Assembly (NCBI GenBank): GCA_045601425.1
Contig: JAZRZP010000004.1
Span: 1-22,041, forward strand
Direction: 5' to 3'
Source: UBA1219 sp045601425
Lineage (GTDB): Bacteria > Bacteroidota > Bacteroidia > Bacteroidales > P3
Length of the DNA: 22,041 nucleotides
The notes beneath the pieces are model-generated. The model was not told where the DNA came from. It worked only from the letters and a program-made list of their open reading frames with translations, and made no database searches. A program made the position numbers and the translations under genes. Positions 7,343-15,568 of this stretch are shown in pieces; positions within the stretch are counted from its first letter, which is position 1; every line of letters begins with the position of its first letter.

Positions 7343-8797
7343 TCATTGTTTGATTTTCTTGCTTATGTCTTCTGCCCAGCCGCGGAATTCCTTGTCGGTT
7401 TCGATGAGGTTGGAGACAGTCTTGCATGCGTGGAGCACCGTTGCATGGTCTTTGTTTCCGCACCGGAGGCCAATAAGCGACAAAGGTGCCTTGGTGAGTT
7501 GTTTGGAGAAATACATTGCCAGCTGTCGGGCCTGCACTATTTCACGCTTGCGTGTCCGTGACTGTATGCTTTCGACGGAAATGTTGAAATAGTCGCACAC
7601 CACTTTCTGAATGTAGTCGATGGTGATGTCGCGGGAAGTGTTCTTCACGAACTTGTCTATCATCTGCTTTGCCAGATTGAGATCAATCTGTTTCTTGTTG
7701 AAAGACGCCTGAGCCACGAGGGTAACCAGCGCTCCTTCAAGTTCGCGTACGTTGGTGTTGATGTTGTAGGCGATGTGTTCGATGACTTCGTAGGGCATTT
7801 CTATGCCGTCCTGCTGCAGTTTCTGTTTCAGTATTGCTATGCGGGTTTCAACGTCGGGTACCTGCAAATCGGCCTGAAGACCCCATTTCAGGCGGTTCAC
7901 GAGTCTGTCTTCGAGTCCAGTGAGTTCCGATGGAGCACGGTCTGAAGTGACTATAATCTGTTTCTTTTCCTGAATGAGGTAGTTGAAAATCTGGAAAAAG
8001 GCTTCCTGAGTTTTCTGCACGCGGTTTTCCCAGAACTGTATGTCGTCGATGATAAGGACATCGATGCTTTCGTAGAAGTGAATGAATTCGTTCTGACGTT
8101 TCTCGGCCACGGCCGTGGAGTACTGACGCATGAACTGGTCGGAGGTAACATAGAGCACGGCCTTGTCGTTGTGGAGATTTTTCACCTTCCAACCTATAGC
8201 CGTGGCAAGGTGCGATTTGCCCAACCCGCTGTTGCCGTATATCAGAAGGGGATTGAAAGATGTCTTTCCCGGATTTTCAGCGATGGCATATCCTGCAGTA
8301 CGTGCCAGACGGTTGCATTCTCCTTCGACGAAATTCTCGAGAGTCCATGATTCGTTGAGTTGGGAATTCACCTTCACTTTCTGTATGCCCGGTATCATAA
8401 TCGGGTTGAAAGGAACCTGAGAACCCTCTCCGGAACCTATGGCCATCGGCATACTTATTTCCTTGTTGTCGGTCTTCTTGGTACCTGTCGAAGGTACTGT
8501 CGTTTCAACCAGTGCATTTCCTTTTTCATTTTTGTGCATAACTATACTGTATTTCAATTTTCCGGATGTCCCAAGCACTTTTCTTATAGTACGCTTGAGA
8601 ATATCATAAAAATGGGTTTCCAAGTATTCATAGTAAAAATGGCTCGGCACCTGGATATACAGGAATATCCCGTCCTTATTCTCCTCCAACCTCTTGGGAA
8701 CCAATGGCATAAACCATGTCTTGTACATCTCTTCGGTGACATTGTCCTTTATAACCGATAAGCAATTGTTCCAAACTATTTCGAAATCTTTTTCCAT
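7343..8797 (-). CDS. dnaA: Chromosomal replication initiator DnaA
   Basis: This AAA+ ATPase binds DnaA boxes and opens the replication origin. All four domains are present in 484 residues. Domain I is at 1-80 and contains the WFMPL segment. A variable linker runs to about 145. In the AAA+ core, Walker A is GNSGLGKS (188-195), Walker B is LIIDDIQF (248-255), sensor 1 is VTSD (283-286) and the arginine-finger region is NRLKWGL (301-307). The C-terminal DNA-binding domain carries the signature region (about 440-460, GNKDHATVLHA). Its -7 promoter element is at 8869-8876, giving a leader of about 65 nt. It faces left, away from a 650-base AT-rich gap. Confidence 0.99.
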   Translation of the reverse strand: MEKDFEIVWNNCLSVIKDNVTEEMYKTWFMPLVPKRLEENKDGIFLYIQVPSHFYYEYLETHFYDILKRTIRKVLGTSGKLKYSIVMHKNEKGNALVETTVPSTGTKKTDNKEISMPMAIGSGEGSQVPFNPIMIPGIQKVKVNSQLNESWTLENFVEGECNRLARTAGYAIAENPGKTSFNPLLIYGNSGLGKSHLATAIGWKVKNLHNDKAVLYVTSDQFMRQYSTAVAEKRQNEFIHFYESIDVLIIDDIQFWENRVQKTQEAFFQIFNYLIQEKKQIIVTSDRAPSELTGLEDRLVNRLKWGLQADLQVPDVETRIAILKQKLQQDGIEMPYEVIEHIAYNINTNVRELEGALVTLVAQASFNKKQIDLNLAKQMIDKFVKNTSRDITIDYIQKVVCDYFNISVESIQSRTRKREIVQARQLAMYFSKQLTKAPLSLIGLRCGNKDHATVLHACKTVSNLIETDKEFRGWAEDISKKIKQ

Positions 8798-8868
8798 ATG
8801 TTTACGTGTTGTCTTATCTATTGTTTTTCTGAATTATACGTTGTTTCGGGTTTTCTTTTTCCGTATTG

Positions 8869-8876
8869 CAAATTTA
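8869..8876 (-). promoter_or_regulatory. Likely -7 element of the dnaA promoter
   Basis: The minus strand reads TAAATTTG followed by CA, matching the TAnnTTTG consensus, about 70 bases upstream of the dnaA ATG. No clear TTTG is found at the expected -33 position, so the match is partial. Confidence 0.5.
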
Positions 8877-8947
8877 GAATTTTCCAAAAAAAATTCATTT
8901 GAAAAAAAAATTTGCTTCTTTGATTTTTTTTTTGTAAACAACATTAC

Positions 8948-8972
8948 GTTTTTCAAAAATGTTTTTCAAAAA
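8948..8972 (+). repeat. Tandem 13-base AT-rich repeat
   Basis: GTTTTTCAAAAA occurs twice, at 8948-8959 and 8961-8972, with a period of 13 bases. It lies in the gap in front of dnaA. AT-rich 13-mers are a feature of unwinding elements in some origins, but two copies in such AT-rich DNA can also arise by chance. Confidence 0.4.
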
Positions 8973-9017
8973 AACATGATAAGTATCTGAAAATTCCACC
9001 TTTAAGCACTTTTCAAC

Positions 9018-9070
9018 AGCAAAAAAATGCAATATAAGAAAAAAAAACTTATAAAAAAAATTTTTTTGCT
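9018..9070. repeat. Nested inverted repeat
   Basis: Outer arms AGCAAAAAAA (9018-9027) and TTTTTTTGCT (9061-9070) enclose inner arms TATAAG (9033-9038) and CTTATA (9048-9053), which are separated by nine A. Both pairs are perfect. It lies more than 200 bases from the dnaA start and about 380 bases beyond the end of the S4-domain gene. It could be a distal terminator, a cruciform site or a protein-binding site. Confidence 0.55.
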
Positions 9071-9449
9071 CTTTTTTCACTTTTTTTATAACAGACATCT
9101 GTTGATTTCGTTCAACAAATTGAATTTTAGACATATAAATTTCAGCATTTCCTGCAATACGTTATTTATCAATATTTTAAACCAACAGTTTGACAATCAA
9201 TATATTATAAAGTCAAAAATTTCGTTCAAGCCGTCTTAACACTCGGATTTTCATAACCTTATATCTCTTCCGAAAAAGAACCATTTTTTTGAACATTTTT
9301 CATTTTTTCCTGTTCAAAAAAAATTTTTCCCACTTTCCCGTTTCCGGTATTTTTTTTCATTTTCCAGAAAGAAAACGCCATGCCCGTATTTTTTTCAACA
9401 GGATTTGCACAGGAAAGTTTCTTGTCCATTTCTCCGCAACAGACGAAAC

Positions 9450-9824
9450 TTATTTCTGCTTGAAATCGTCGATGTCACGACGTTCGCGTTTTGTAGGTCG
9501 TCCGCTTCCACGGTCTCTCCTTTCGAACGAATACTGACGTATCATCTGCATGCGTTCATACTCTTCGGCCGGAGTAAGGTCGGTCATGTAGTCCGGAACC
9601 AGCTTTGCTGCCACCCTATTGTGAAGCAGTTCCTTCACCTGCACTTCCTTGCGAAGCTGTGAAACCGAAATTTCATAAATCTCTCCCATCTTCACCTCGT
9701 GCGAAGGTTTGACCGGTATCCCGTTGAACTTCACCCTGCCGGCGTGACAGGCTTCCGTGGCCTGCGAGCGTGTCTTGAAAAGCCTCACAGCCCATAACCA
9801 TTTGTCTATCCGCAAACTATCCAT
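9450..9824 (-). CDS. hslR: S4-domain RNA-binding protein, Hsp15 family
   Basis: This small basic 124-residue protein has an S4 RNA-binding domain at about 3-65 (RIDKWLWAVRLFKTRSQA, then GRVKFNG). Its charged C-terminal tail ends in a GRPTKRERRDIDDFK segment typical of the Hsp15/HslR family. In E. coli, Hsp15 binds stalled 50S subunits that still carry a peptidyl-tRNA and helps recycle them; the same role is inferred here. It is a single gene, divergent from dnaE, with a likely -7 element (TATCTTTG) at 9848-9855, about 24 bases ahead of the ATG. Confidence 0.9.
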   Translation of the reverse strand: MDSLRIDKWLWAVRLFKTRSQATEACHAGRVKFNGIPVKPSHEVKMGEIYEISVSQLRKEVQVKELLHNRVAAKLVPDYMTDLTPAEEYERMQMIRQYSFERRDRGSGRPTKRERRDIDDFKQK

Positions 9825-9847
9825 ATTCTTGTTTTTTTTTCGAACTG

Positions 9848-9855
9848 CAAAGATA
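9848..9855 (-). promoter_or_regulatory. Likely -7 element of the hslR promoter
   Basis: The minus strand reads TATCTTTG followed by CA. The predicted start is near 9842, giving a leader of under 20 nt before the ATG at 9824. No convincing -33 TTTG is seen. Confidence 0.5.
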
Positions 9856-9968
9856 CTCTTTTTTCACGATGTACTTATTATATATGTGTATTTTTTTCAA
9901 AAAAAGGCTTCCGTTTTTTTTGTTGAAAACTATTTTTTCCTTGCAAAAAAATATCAGAACTAATTTTG

Positions 9969-9976
9969 TAACTTTG
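9969..9976 (+). promoter_or_regulatory. Likely -7 element of the dnaE promoter
   Basis: TAACTTTG followed by CA matches the TAnnTTTG consensus 35 bases ahead of the dnaE ATG. The best upstream TTG (9941-9943) lies about 25 bp away, further than usual. Together with 9848-9855 this makes the 186-base gap a divergent promoter region. Confidence 0.55.
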
Positions 9977-10010
9977 CAATATTGTTTCAAATATATAAAA
10001 ATGAGTTATT

Positions 10011-13000
10011 ATGCCAAAATTCACACACTTACACGTACACACCCACTTTTCGATGCTCGACGGAATGTCGAAGATTTCCGACCTTGTGGACAAATGCCAA
10101 CGTACCGGCATGCACTCCATTGCCATCACCGACCATGGTAACATGTACGGAATCAAGGAGTTCAAAGATTACTGCAACAATGTGAACAAAAAAATCAGCG
10201 ACAAGATTAAAGATCAGAAAAAGATTCTTGAAAGCGAAGATGCCTCGTCTGAAGACAAGACATCGGCACAGAATGAAATAGACAAGCTGGAAACCCAATT
10301 TTTCAAACCCATCATCGGCATCGAAGCCTATTGTGCGCACAACTCCCGCAAAGAGAAAACCGACCGCGGCTGGCACCTTATCCTTCTCGCCAAGAACAAA
10401 AAAGGCTACCAGAACCTCTGCAAGCTGAGTTCCATTGCCTTTACGGAAGGATTTTACTTTCATGCCCGCATCGACCATGAACTGCTTGAAAAATACCACG
10501 AAGGCATCATTGTATCGTCGGCATGCCTCGGAGGGGAAGTACCCAAGAAAATCATGGCAGGCGACCTGAAAGGTGCCGAAGAAAGCGTACTGTGGTTCAA
10601 GAACATTTTCGGCGACGACTATTATCTCGAACTCCAACGCCACCAGACCGACAAGCCCGGAGGCGACACTTCCACCTTCGAACGCCAACAGGAAGTGAAC
10701 CGCGTGCTTCTGGAATTAGCCGAAAAACACAACATCAAAACCATTGCCACCAACGACGTACATTTCGTCGAGGAAGAACATGCCGAAGCCCACGACCGGC
10801 TCATCTGCATCAGCACACAGTCCAAATTCGACGACCCGAAACGCATGCACTACACGAAGCAGGAATGGCTGAAAACCCCTGAAGAAATGGAAGCCATCTT
10901 CGCTGACCTGCCCGAAGCTCTTGAAAACACTCAGGAGATAGTAGACAAAGTCGAAGACTATTCCATCGATTCTGACCCCATAATGCCTATATTCCCGATT
11001 CCGGAAAGCTTCGGAACGGAAGACACCTACCGCAACAAGTTTTCCGAAAAGGAACTTTTCGACGAATTCACCCGCGACGAGCACGGCAACGTGGTCCTTT
11101 CCGAAAATGACGCCAACAAGAAAATCGAGAAACTCGGCGGATACAACCGTCTCTACAGAATAAAACTCGAAGCCGACTACCTTGCGAAGCTCACATGGGA
11201 AGGTGCCGAAATACGTTACGGCAAAGACCTTACCGATGAACAGCGCGAACGAATCATATTCGAGCTGCACATAATGAAAACCATGGGATTCCCCGGTTAC
11301 TTTCTCATCGTAATGGACTACATACGGGCAGCAAGAGAAGAACTCGGTGTATCGGTTGGTCCCGGACGTGGTTCCGCCGCAGGCTCCGTTGTAGCCTACT
11401 GCCTCAAAATCACCGACATCGACCCGCTCAAATACGACCTTCTGTTCGAACGTTTCCTCAACCCCGACCGCATTTCCCTCCCCGATATCGACGTCGATTT
11501 CGACGACGACGGCCGCGAACGCGTACTCAACTGGGTTACCGAGAAATACGGCAAGGAAAAAGTGGCTCACATCATCACTTACGGCACCATGGCAGCAAAA
11601 AACTCCATCGCTGATGTAGCCCGCGTGCAGAACACAAATCTGGACATCGTCTCCCAACTGAAAGCTCTTATCCCCGAAAGGGAATTCCCTGACGGCATCA
11701 AAGATGAAAACGGGAAAGTCTTTGACAAAAAGCCCAAAGTAACCATAGGAAACTGTCTGAAATACGTACCCGAACTGAAAGAGATATACAACGGTCCGGA
11801 CAGCACTCTGCACGACGTGCTCATGTACGCCAGCCAGCTTGAAGGCACCAACCGGCAGACCGGCATCCATGCCTGCGGCGTAATCATCGGAGCTGCCGAC
11901 CTAACCGATTTCGCACCCATGTCCATAATCAAGGACAAAACCACCAATCAGGATGTCGTAGTTACACAATACGACGGACATGTCATTGAAAACGTGGGAC
12001 TTATCAAAATGGACTTTCTCGGTCTTTCCACTCTGTCCATCATCAAGGACACTCTCAGCAACATCATGCACTCGAAAGGCAAGGAAATAGACATCGATAC
12101 CATTCCCATCGACGACGAGCTGACCTACAAACTCTTCTGCGACGGCAACACCATTGCCACGTTCCAGTTCGAATCGGCCGGAATGCAGAAATACCTCCGC
12201 GAACTCAAACCGTCGGTCATCGGCGACATCATAGCCATGAACGCACTCTACCGTCCGGGTCCCATGGAAAACATTCCCGACTTCATAGCCAGAAAGCAGG
12301 GCCGGCAGAAAATCACGTACGATTTTTCCTGCATGGAAAAATATCTGAAAGACACCTACGGCATCACCGTGTACCAAGAGCAGGTCATGCTGCTTTCGAG
12401 GGAGCTGGCCGATTTCACCCGCGGCGAGTCCGACACACTGCGTAAAGCTATGGGAAAGAAACAGCTTGCCAAGATGGAAGAACTTTACGGCAAGTTCATA
12501 AAACAGGGCATTGCAAAACTTACCGTAACTGAAAATCTTCCCGAAGAGGAAGTCCGCACCCGCTTGGAAAAAATTTGGGAAAGCTGGAAGAAATTCGCCT
12601 CCTACGCATTCAACAAATCACATGCTGCCTGCTATTCGTGGGTAGCTTACCAGACTGCATACCTCAAAGCCCACTACCCTGCCGAATTCATGGCTGCCAA
12701 CCTCACCGCCGCAAAGGACGTTGAACACACGACTCCCCTTATGGCAGAATGCACCAGAATGAACATAAAAATACTCCCCCCCGATGTCAACGAATCGGAA
12801 TCTTCATTCACCGTAACACGCAAGGGAGAGATACGTTTCGGCATAGGAGCCATCAAGGGCGTCGGCGAAGCCGCCACTCAAAACATCATCGAAGAACGCA
12901 ATGCAAACGGAAAGTTCTCCGACATCTTCGATTTCCTGAAACGCGTAAATCCCCGCACGGTAAACAAGAAATGTCTGGAAATGCTCATCAAATCGGGCTC

Positions 13001-13862
13001 CTTCGACTGCTTCAATGAAATGCACCGGGCACAGTACCTGTACAAGGAAAACGACCTTGAAACGACTCCAACGTTCATGGATCTTCTTGTAAAATGGACT
13101 GCCCGGCAGCAAGAAAACGCCAATGCCGCCCAGATTTCCCTATTCGACACGACGCCTTCGCTGCAATCAGAAAATTCCCCGAAAATTCCCGAAACAGAGC
13201 GTTTGTCAGCACTGAAATGTGCCGAATTCGAAAAGGAAAGCACCGGATACTTCCTCACAGGACACCCCCTCGACGACTACAAACTGGTCGTAACTCATTT
13301 CACCAATGCAAACACGAAAATAATTTCCGACAAAGACAACCACAAAATCCACAGCGGGAAAGAACTCCGGCTCGCCGGCTGCATATCAAACGTCGCATTC
13401 AAAAAGTCCCGTAACGGAAACGACTTTGCGGTAGTCACGATTGAAGACTATCTGGGAAGCTGCGAAATATCAATCTTCGGCAACAGATACAGGGAACTAA
13501 AAAACTTTCTTGAGCCCAACCTGTTAGTTTACTTGAAAGGCATCATTCAAAAAGGCTGGAAAGATGACGATTCTTACCGTTTCGAAATCTTATCAATAGA
13601 ACTGCTCGATGAAATTCTCAACAAAAAGGTACAGAGAATCACCGTCGGAATTGACTTGGAGTCCATAACGGGTGAATTTACCGGAAAAATGGAAAAAATC
13701 CTGAAAAAATGCAAGGGCAAGGTTCCCGTAACAGTAATTGTAACGGACCACAAGCAGGACATCAGTCTGACCATGCACTCCAGAAATCACTCCGTAAACC
13801 CGCAGAAGTTCGTTGACACAATACACGAGGTTCCAGAATTATCCATTTTAAAACTCGTCTGA
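10011..13862 (+). CDS. dnaE: DNA polymerase III subunit alpha
   Basis: This is the replicative DNA polymerase of DnaE1 type, with 1,283 residues, about 120 more than E. coli DnaE. The N-terminal PHP domain shows HVHTHFSMLDG (9-18) and ITDHGNMYG (39-47). The catalytic core has GPGRGSAAGS (450-459) and the metal-binding PDIDVDF (491-497). It continues through FNKSHAACYSW and a helix-hairpin-helix stretch (GIGAIKGVGEAA) to an OB-fold region near the C-terminus. The extra length includes a charged, lysine/glutamate-rich insertion at about 60-97 inside the PHP domain and another at about 340-400 before the palm. The ATG at 10011 starts directly at the conserved PKFTHLHVHTHFS segment. The GSCFA gene follows after 2 bases. 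Confidence 0.99.
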   Translation: MPKFTHLHVHTHFSMLDGMSKISDLVDKCQRTGMHSIAITDHGNMYGIKEFKDYCNNVNKKISDKIKDQKKILESEDASSEDKTSAQNEIDKLETQFFKPIIGIEAYCAHNSRKEKTDRGWHLILLAKNKKGYQNLCKLSSIAFTEGFYFHARIDHELLEKYHEGIIVSSACLGGEVPKKIMAGDLKGAEESVLWFKNIFGDDYYLELQRHQTDKPGGDTSTFERQQEVNRVLLELAEKHNIKTIATNDVHFVEEEHAEAHDRLICISTQSKFDDPKRMHYTKQEWLKTPEEMEAIFADLPEALENTQEIVDKVEDYSIDSDPIMPIFPIPESFGTEDTYRNKFSEKELFDEFTRDEHGNVVLSENDANKKIEKLGGYNRLYRIKLEADYLAKLTWEGAEIRYGKDLTDEQRERIIFELHIMKTMGFPGYFLIVMDYIRAAREELGVSVGPGRGSAAGSVVAYCLKITDIDPLKYDLLFERFLNPDRISLPDIDVDFDDDGRERVLNWVTEKYGKEKVAHIITYGTMAAKNSIADVARVQNTNLDIVSQLKALIPEREFPDGIKDENGKVFDKKPKVTIGNCLKYVPELKEIYNGPDSTLHDVLMYASQLEGTNRQTGIHACGVIIGAADLTDFAPMSIIKDKTTNQDVVVTQYDGHVIENVGLIKMDFLGLSTLSIIKDTLSNIMHSKGKEIDIDTIPIDDELTYKLFCDGNTIATFQFESAGMQKYLRELKPSVIGDIIAMNALYRPGPMENIPDFIARKQGRQKITYDFSCMEKYLKDTYGITVYQEQVMLLSRELADFTRGESDTLRKAMGKKQLAKMEELYGKFIKQGIAKLTVTENLPEEEVRTRLEKIWESWKKFASYAFNKSHAACYSWVAYQTAYLKAHYPAEFMAANLTAAKDVEHTTPLMAECTRMNIKILPPDVNESESSFTVTRKGEIRFGIGAIKGVGEAATQNIIEERNANGKFSDIFDFLKRVNPRTVNKKCLEMLIKSGSFDCFNEMHRAQYLYKENDLETTPTFMDLLVKWTARQQENANAAQISLFDTTPSLQSENSPKIPETERLSALKCAEFEKESTGYFLTGHPLDDYKLVVTHFTNANTKIISDKDNHKIHSGKELRLAGCISNVAFKKSRNGNDFAVVTIEDYLGSCEISIFGNRYRELKNFLEPNLLVYLKGIIQKGWKDDDSYRFEILSIELLDEILNKKVQRITVGIDLESITGEFTGKMEKILKKCKGKVPVTVIVTDHKQDISLTMHSRNHSVNPQKFVDTIHEVPELSILKLV

Positions 13863-13864
13863 CC

Positions 13865-14815
13865 ATGCAGTTTTCAACACCGGTAAACATTGACGGCCAA
13901 GGTCTCAGAATAAACCACGGGAACAGAATACTGCTCGCGGGGTCGTGTTTCACCGAAAACATCGGAAAGATGCTCATCGACAGCGGTTTCCTTACCAAAG
14001 TCAATCCGTTCGGCATTACGTACAATGCCATATCAATAGCCAATTGCATCGAAACGTGCCTGTCGGGAATAGAGCTCACCGAAGACAACCTCGTTTACGG
14101 AAACGGACTATGGCATTCGTGGCAGCACCACGGCAACTTTTCAAACACCGGAAAAGATGCCTGCCTTGAAGCCTGCAACAATGCCGTTTCGGAAACGCAC
14201 GGCTTTCTAAAAGGCACCGACACCCTGATTCTCACCCTCGGAACATCAACCGTATATCAGCTGGCCGGCAGCGACACAATCGTGAACAACTGCCACAAAT
14301 TTCCGGCCGCCGGATTCAAAAAACGGCTTGCGACCCTCGAAGAACAGAAAGCGCGGTACACCGAACTGATCCGCCTGCTGAATACGCAAAATCCCGACAT
14401 ACGAATCATATTCACCATAAGTCCCATACGCCACTGGCGCGACGGCTACCGCGAAAATCAGGTAAGCAAATCCATACTGCACATGCTTGTCCACGAGCTG
14501 CAGAACGGATTCGGCAACGTCTTTTATTTCCCCGCCTACGAAATACTCATGGACGAACTCCGCGACTACCGTTTCTACGACAGCGACATGCTTCACCCGT
14601 CGCCGGTTGCTGTAGAATACATTTGGGAAAAATTCACCGGCGCATACTTCGACGATACCACCATGAATCTGGTGAAAGAGGTCGGGCAATGGCGGAAAAT
14701 GTCCCGACACCGGCCACTGTTTCCCGAAAGCAGGGAATACGCAAGATTTCTGGACAAACTGCAAAACCTCGAAGACAATTTATCGGAAAAACTGCCGCAC
14801 CTGTTCGGCAAATAA
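13865..14815 (+). CDS. GSCFA-domain protein
   Basis: The 316-residue protein carries the name-giving motif GSCFTENIG at 26-34, followed by PFGITYNAISI. Later family segments include TLGTSTVY and a C-terminal D-x-x-H-P-S block (DMLHPSP). GSCFA proteins are related to SGNH/GDSL hydrolases, in which the motif serine and the late Asp/His would form the catalytic set; substrates are unknown to me. There is no signal peptide, so it is probably cytoplasmic. The ATG lies 2 bases after the dnaE stop, so it is almost certainly co-transcribed with dnaE, although no functional link is known. Confidence 0.9.
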   Translation: MQFSTPVNIDGQGLRINHGNRILLAGSCFTENIGKMLIDSGFLTKVNPFGITYNAISIANCIETCLSGIELTEDNLVYGNGLWHSWQHHGNFSNTGKDACLEACNNAVSETHGFLKGTDTLILTLGTSTVYQLAGSDTIVNNCHKFPAAGFKKRLATLEEQKARYTELIRLLNTQNPDIRIIFTISPIRHWRDGYRENQVSKSILHMLVHELQNGFGNVFYFPAYEILMDELRDYRFYDSDMLHPSPVAVEYIWEKFTGAYFDDTTMNLVKEVGQWRKMSRHRPLFPESREYARFLDKLQNLEDNLSEKLPHLFGK

Positions 14816-14864
14816 CACTGCGGCAAAGCACAACGAATTAAAATTCTGCAAATTATAAAAACAA

Positions 14865-14896
14865 ATTGCAAAATATCAAAAAAAAACGTAAATTTG
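14865..14896 (+). promoter_or_regulatory. Promoter of the bactofilin operon
   Basis: ATTG (14865-14868) is followed after 20 bp by TAAATTTG (14889-14896), with a predicted start near 14902 and a leader of about 30 nt. The -7 element lies inside a perfect inverted repeat: AAAAAACGT at 14881-14889 and ACGTTTTTT at 14898-14906. This could bind a regulator or simply be a by-product of the A-tract extension seen at other promoters here. Confidence 0.65.
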
Positions 14897-14932
14897 CACG
14901 TTTTTTCAACAGAAATTTAAAATCACAACATC

Positions 14933-15319
14933 ATGGCAAAAATAGCTGAAAACGAAATTCAAGGCGCCGTAAACACAATAACCCAAGGCACTGAAATAAA
15001 AGGAGATATCGTAGCCAACGGAGACTTCCGCATGGACGGTTCGCTCGAAGGCAACATCACCCTCAACGGCAAGCTCGTAGTGGGAGAAAACGGCAACATA
15101 CGCGGCAACATAATATGCCAGAACGCCAACATCATCGGGAACGTATGTGGCAACGTAACGGTAAAGGATCTGCTTTGCCTGCATGCCACGGCTAACGTAA
15201 AAGGAGACATCGTTATAAACAAACTTTCGGTGGAACCGGGTGCCGAATTCATCGGAACCTGCAAGATGTACCGCGAAACGCCGAGCTACACTGCAGAACA
15301 ACAAATCAGCGAAGACTAA
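14933..15319 (+). CDS. Bactofilin
   Basis: The 128-residue protein is a short bactofilin: a right-handed beta-helix core (about 16-110) made of repeated glycine/hydrophobic turns such as KGDIVANGDFRMDGSLEGNI and VGENGNIRGNI, with short disordered ends. Bactofilins polymerise into cytoskeletal filaments at the membrane and often position cell-wall enzymes. It heads a three-gene unit with an AtpZ-like membrane protein (12-base gap) and a kinase/RapZ-C fusion, behind the promoter at 14865-14896. The wall link of bactofilins and the amino-sugar link of RapZ-C domains make a cell-wall theme plausible for this unit. Confidence 0.93.
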   Translation: MAKIAENEIQGAVNTITQGTEIKGDIVANGDFRMDGSLEGNITLNGKLVVGENGNIRGNIICQNANIIGNVCGNVTVKDLLCLHATANVKGDIVINKLSVEPGAEFIGTCKMYRETPSYTAEQQISED

Positions 15320-15331
15320 TTCCCTACCGTT

Positions 15332-15547
15332 GTGTCACCGAAAAAGCACGACAATCTGCAGGCGTATGCGAAATACTCTGCTCTGGGGCTCGAACTCGCC
15401 GCTACAGTGCTGGTTTTCGTTTTCGGAGGCGTGAAACTCGATGAATGGGTGAACTGCCGCATACCGGTTTTCACACTGACACTCACGGCCTTGGGACTTT
15501 TTGCCTCAATGTACATACTCATACGCAAAACAAAAAAACAACCGTGA
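15332..15547 (+). CDS. AtpZ/AtpI-family membrane protein
   Basis: The 71-residue protein has two membrane helices (about 15-33 and 44-64) joined by a short polar loop containing G-G-V-K-L-D-E-W. This is the pattern of the AtpZ/AtpI accessory family of F-type ATP synthases, which has been linked to magnesium/calcium uptake or c-ring assembly. The start is a GTG 12 bases after the bactofilin stop; no ATG is available in frame before the first helix. In many Bacteroidota I recall this gene lying between bactofilin and the ATP synthase atpB gene. Here no ATP synthase gene follows, and a kinase fusion takes that place. Confidence 0.8.
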   Translation: MSPKKHDNLQAYAKYSALGLELAATVLVFVFGGVKLDEWVNCRIPVFTLTLTALGLFASMYILIRKTKKQP

Positions 15548-15568
15548 TTGCTCAACGGTCATAAAACA

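Larger units (their letters stand above)
8798..9449. other. 650-base AT-rich intergenic region, possible origin
   Basis: I find no credible gene in this stretch between dnaA and the S4-domain gene. It is dominated by A and T tracts. It contains the dnaA promoter and a 13-base-period direct repeat (GTTTTTCAAAAA at 8948-8959 and again at 8961-8972). It also holds a nested inverted repeat (9018-9070), a TGTTGA/TCAACA palindrome (9100-9117) and two copies of TTTTCAACA (9010-9018, 9392-9400). These resemble an origin unwinding region with degenerate DnaA boxes. However, there is no canonical TTATCCACA, and TTTTCAACA also occurs at 14904-14912 in front of the bactofilin gene. The origin reading is therefore weak. 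Confidence 0.25.

Noticed and set aside
9010..9018. TTTTCAACA as a true DnaA box
   Set aside because: It differs from TTATCCACA at two positions, appears only twice in the gap, and also occurs before the bactofilin gene (14904-14912). It is kept only as weak support in the origin entry.
10716..11870. A 384-codon open frame on the minus strand inside dnaE
   Set aside because: It is antisense to a fully conserved region of DNA polymerase III alpha, has no family resemblance, and is explained by the strong preference for C-ending codons, which removes stop codons from the opposite strand.
15548..15568. TTG start of the kinase fusion at 15548
   Set aside because: The extra seven residues are not needed for the fold, and ATG 15569 is in frame close by.
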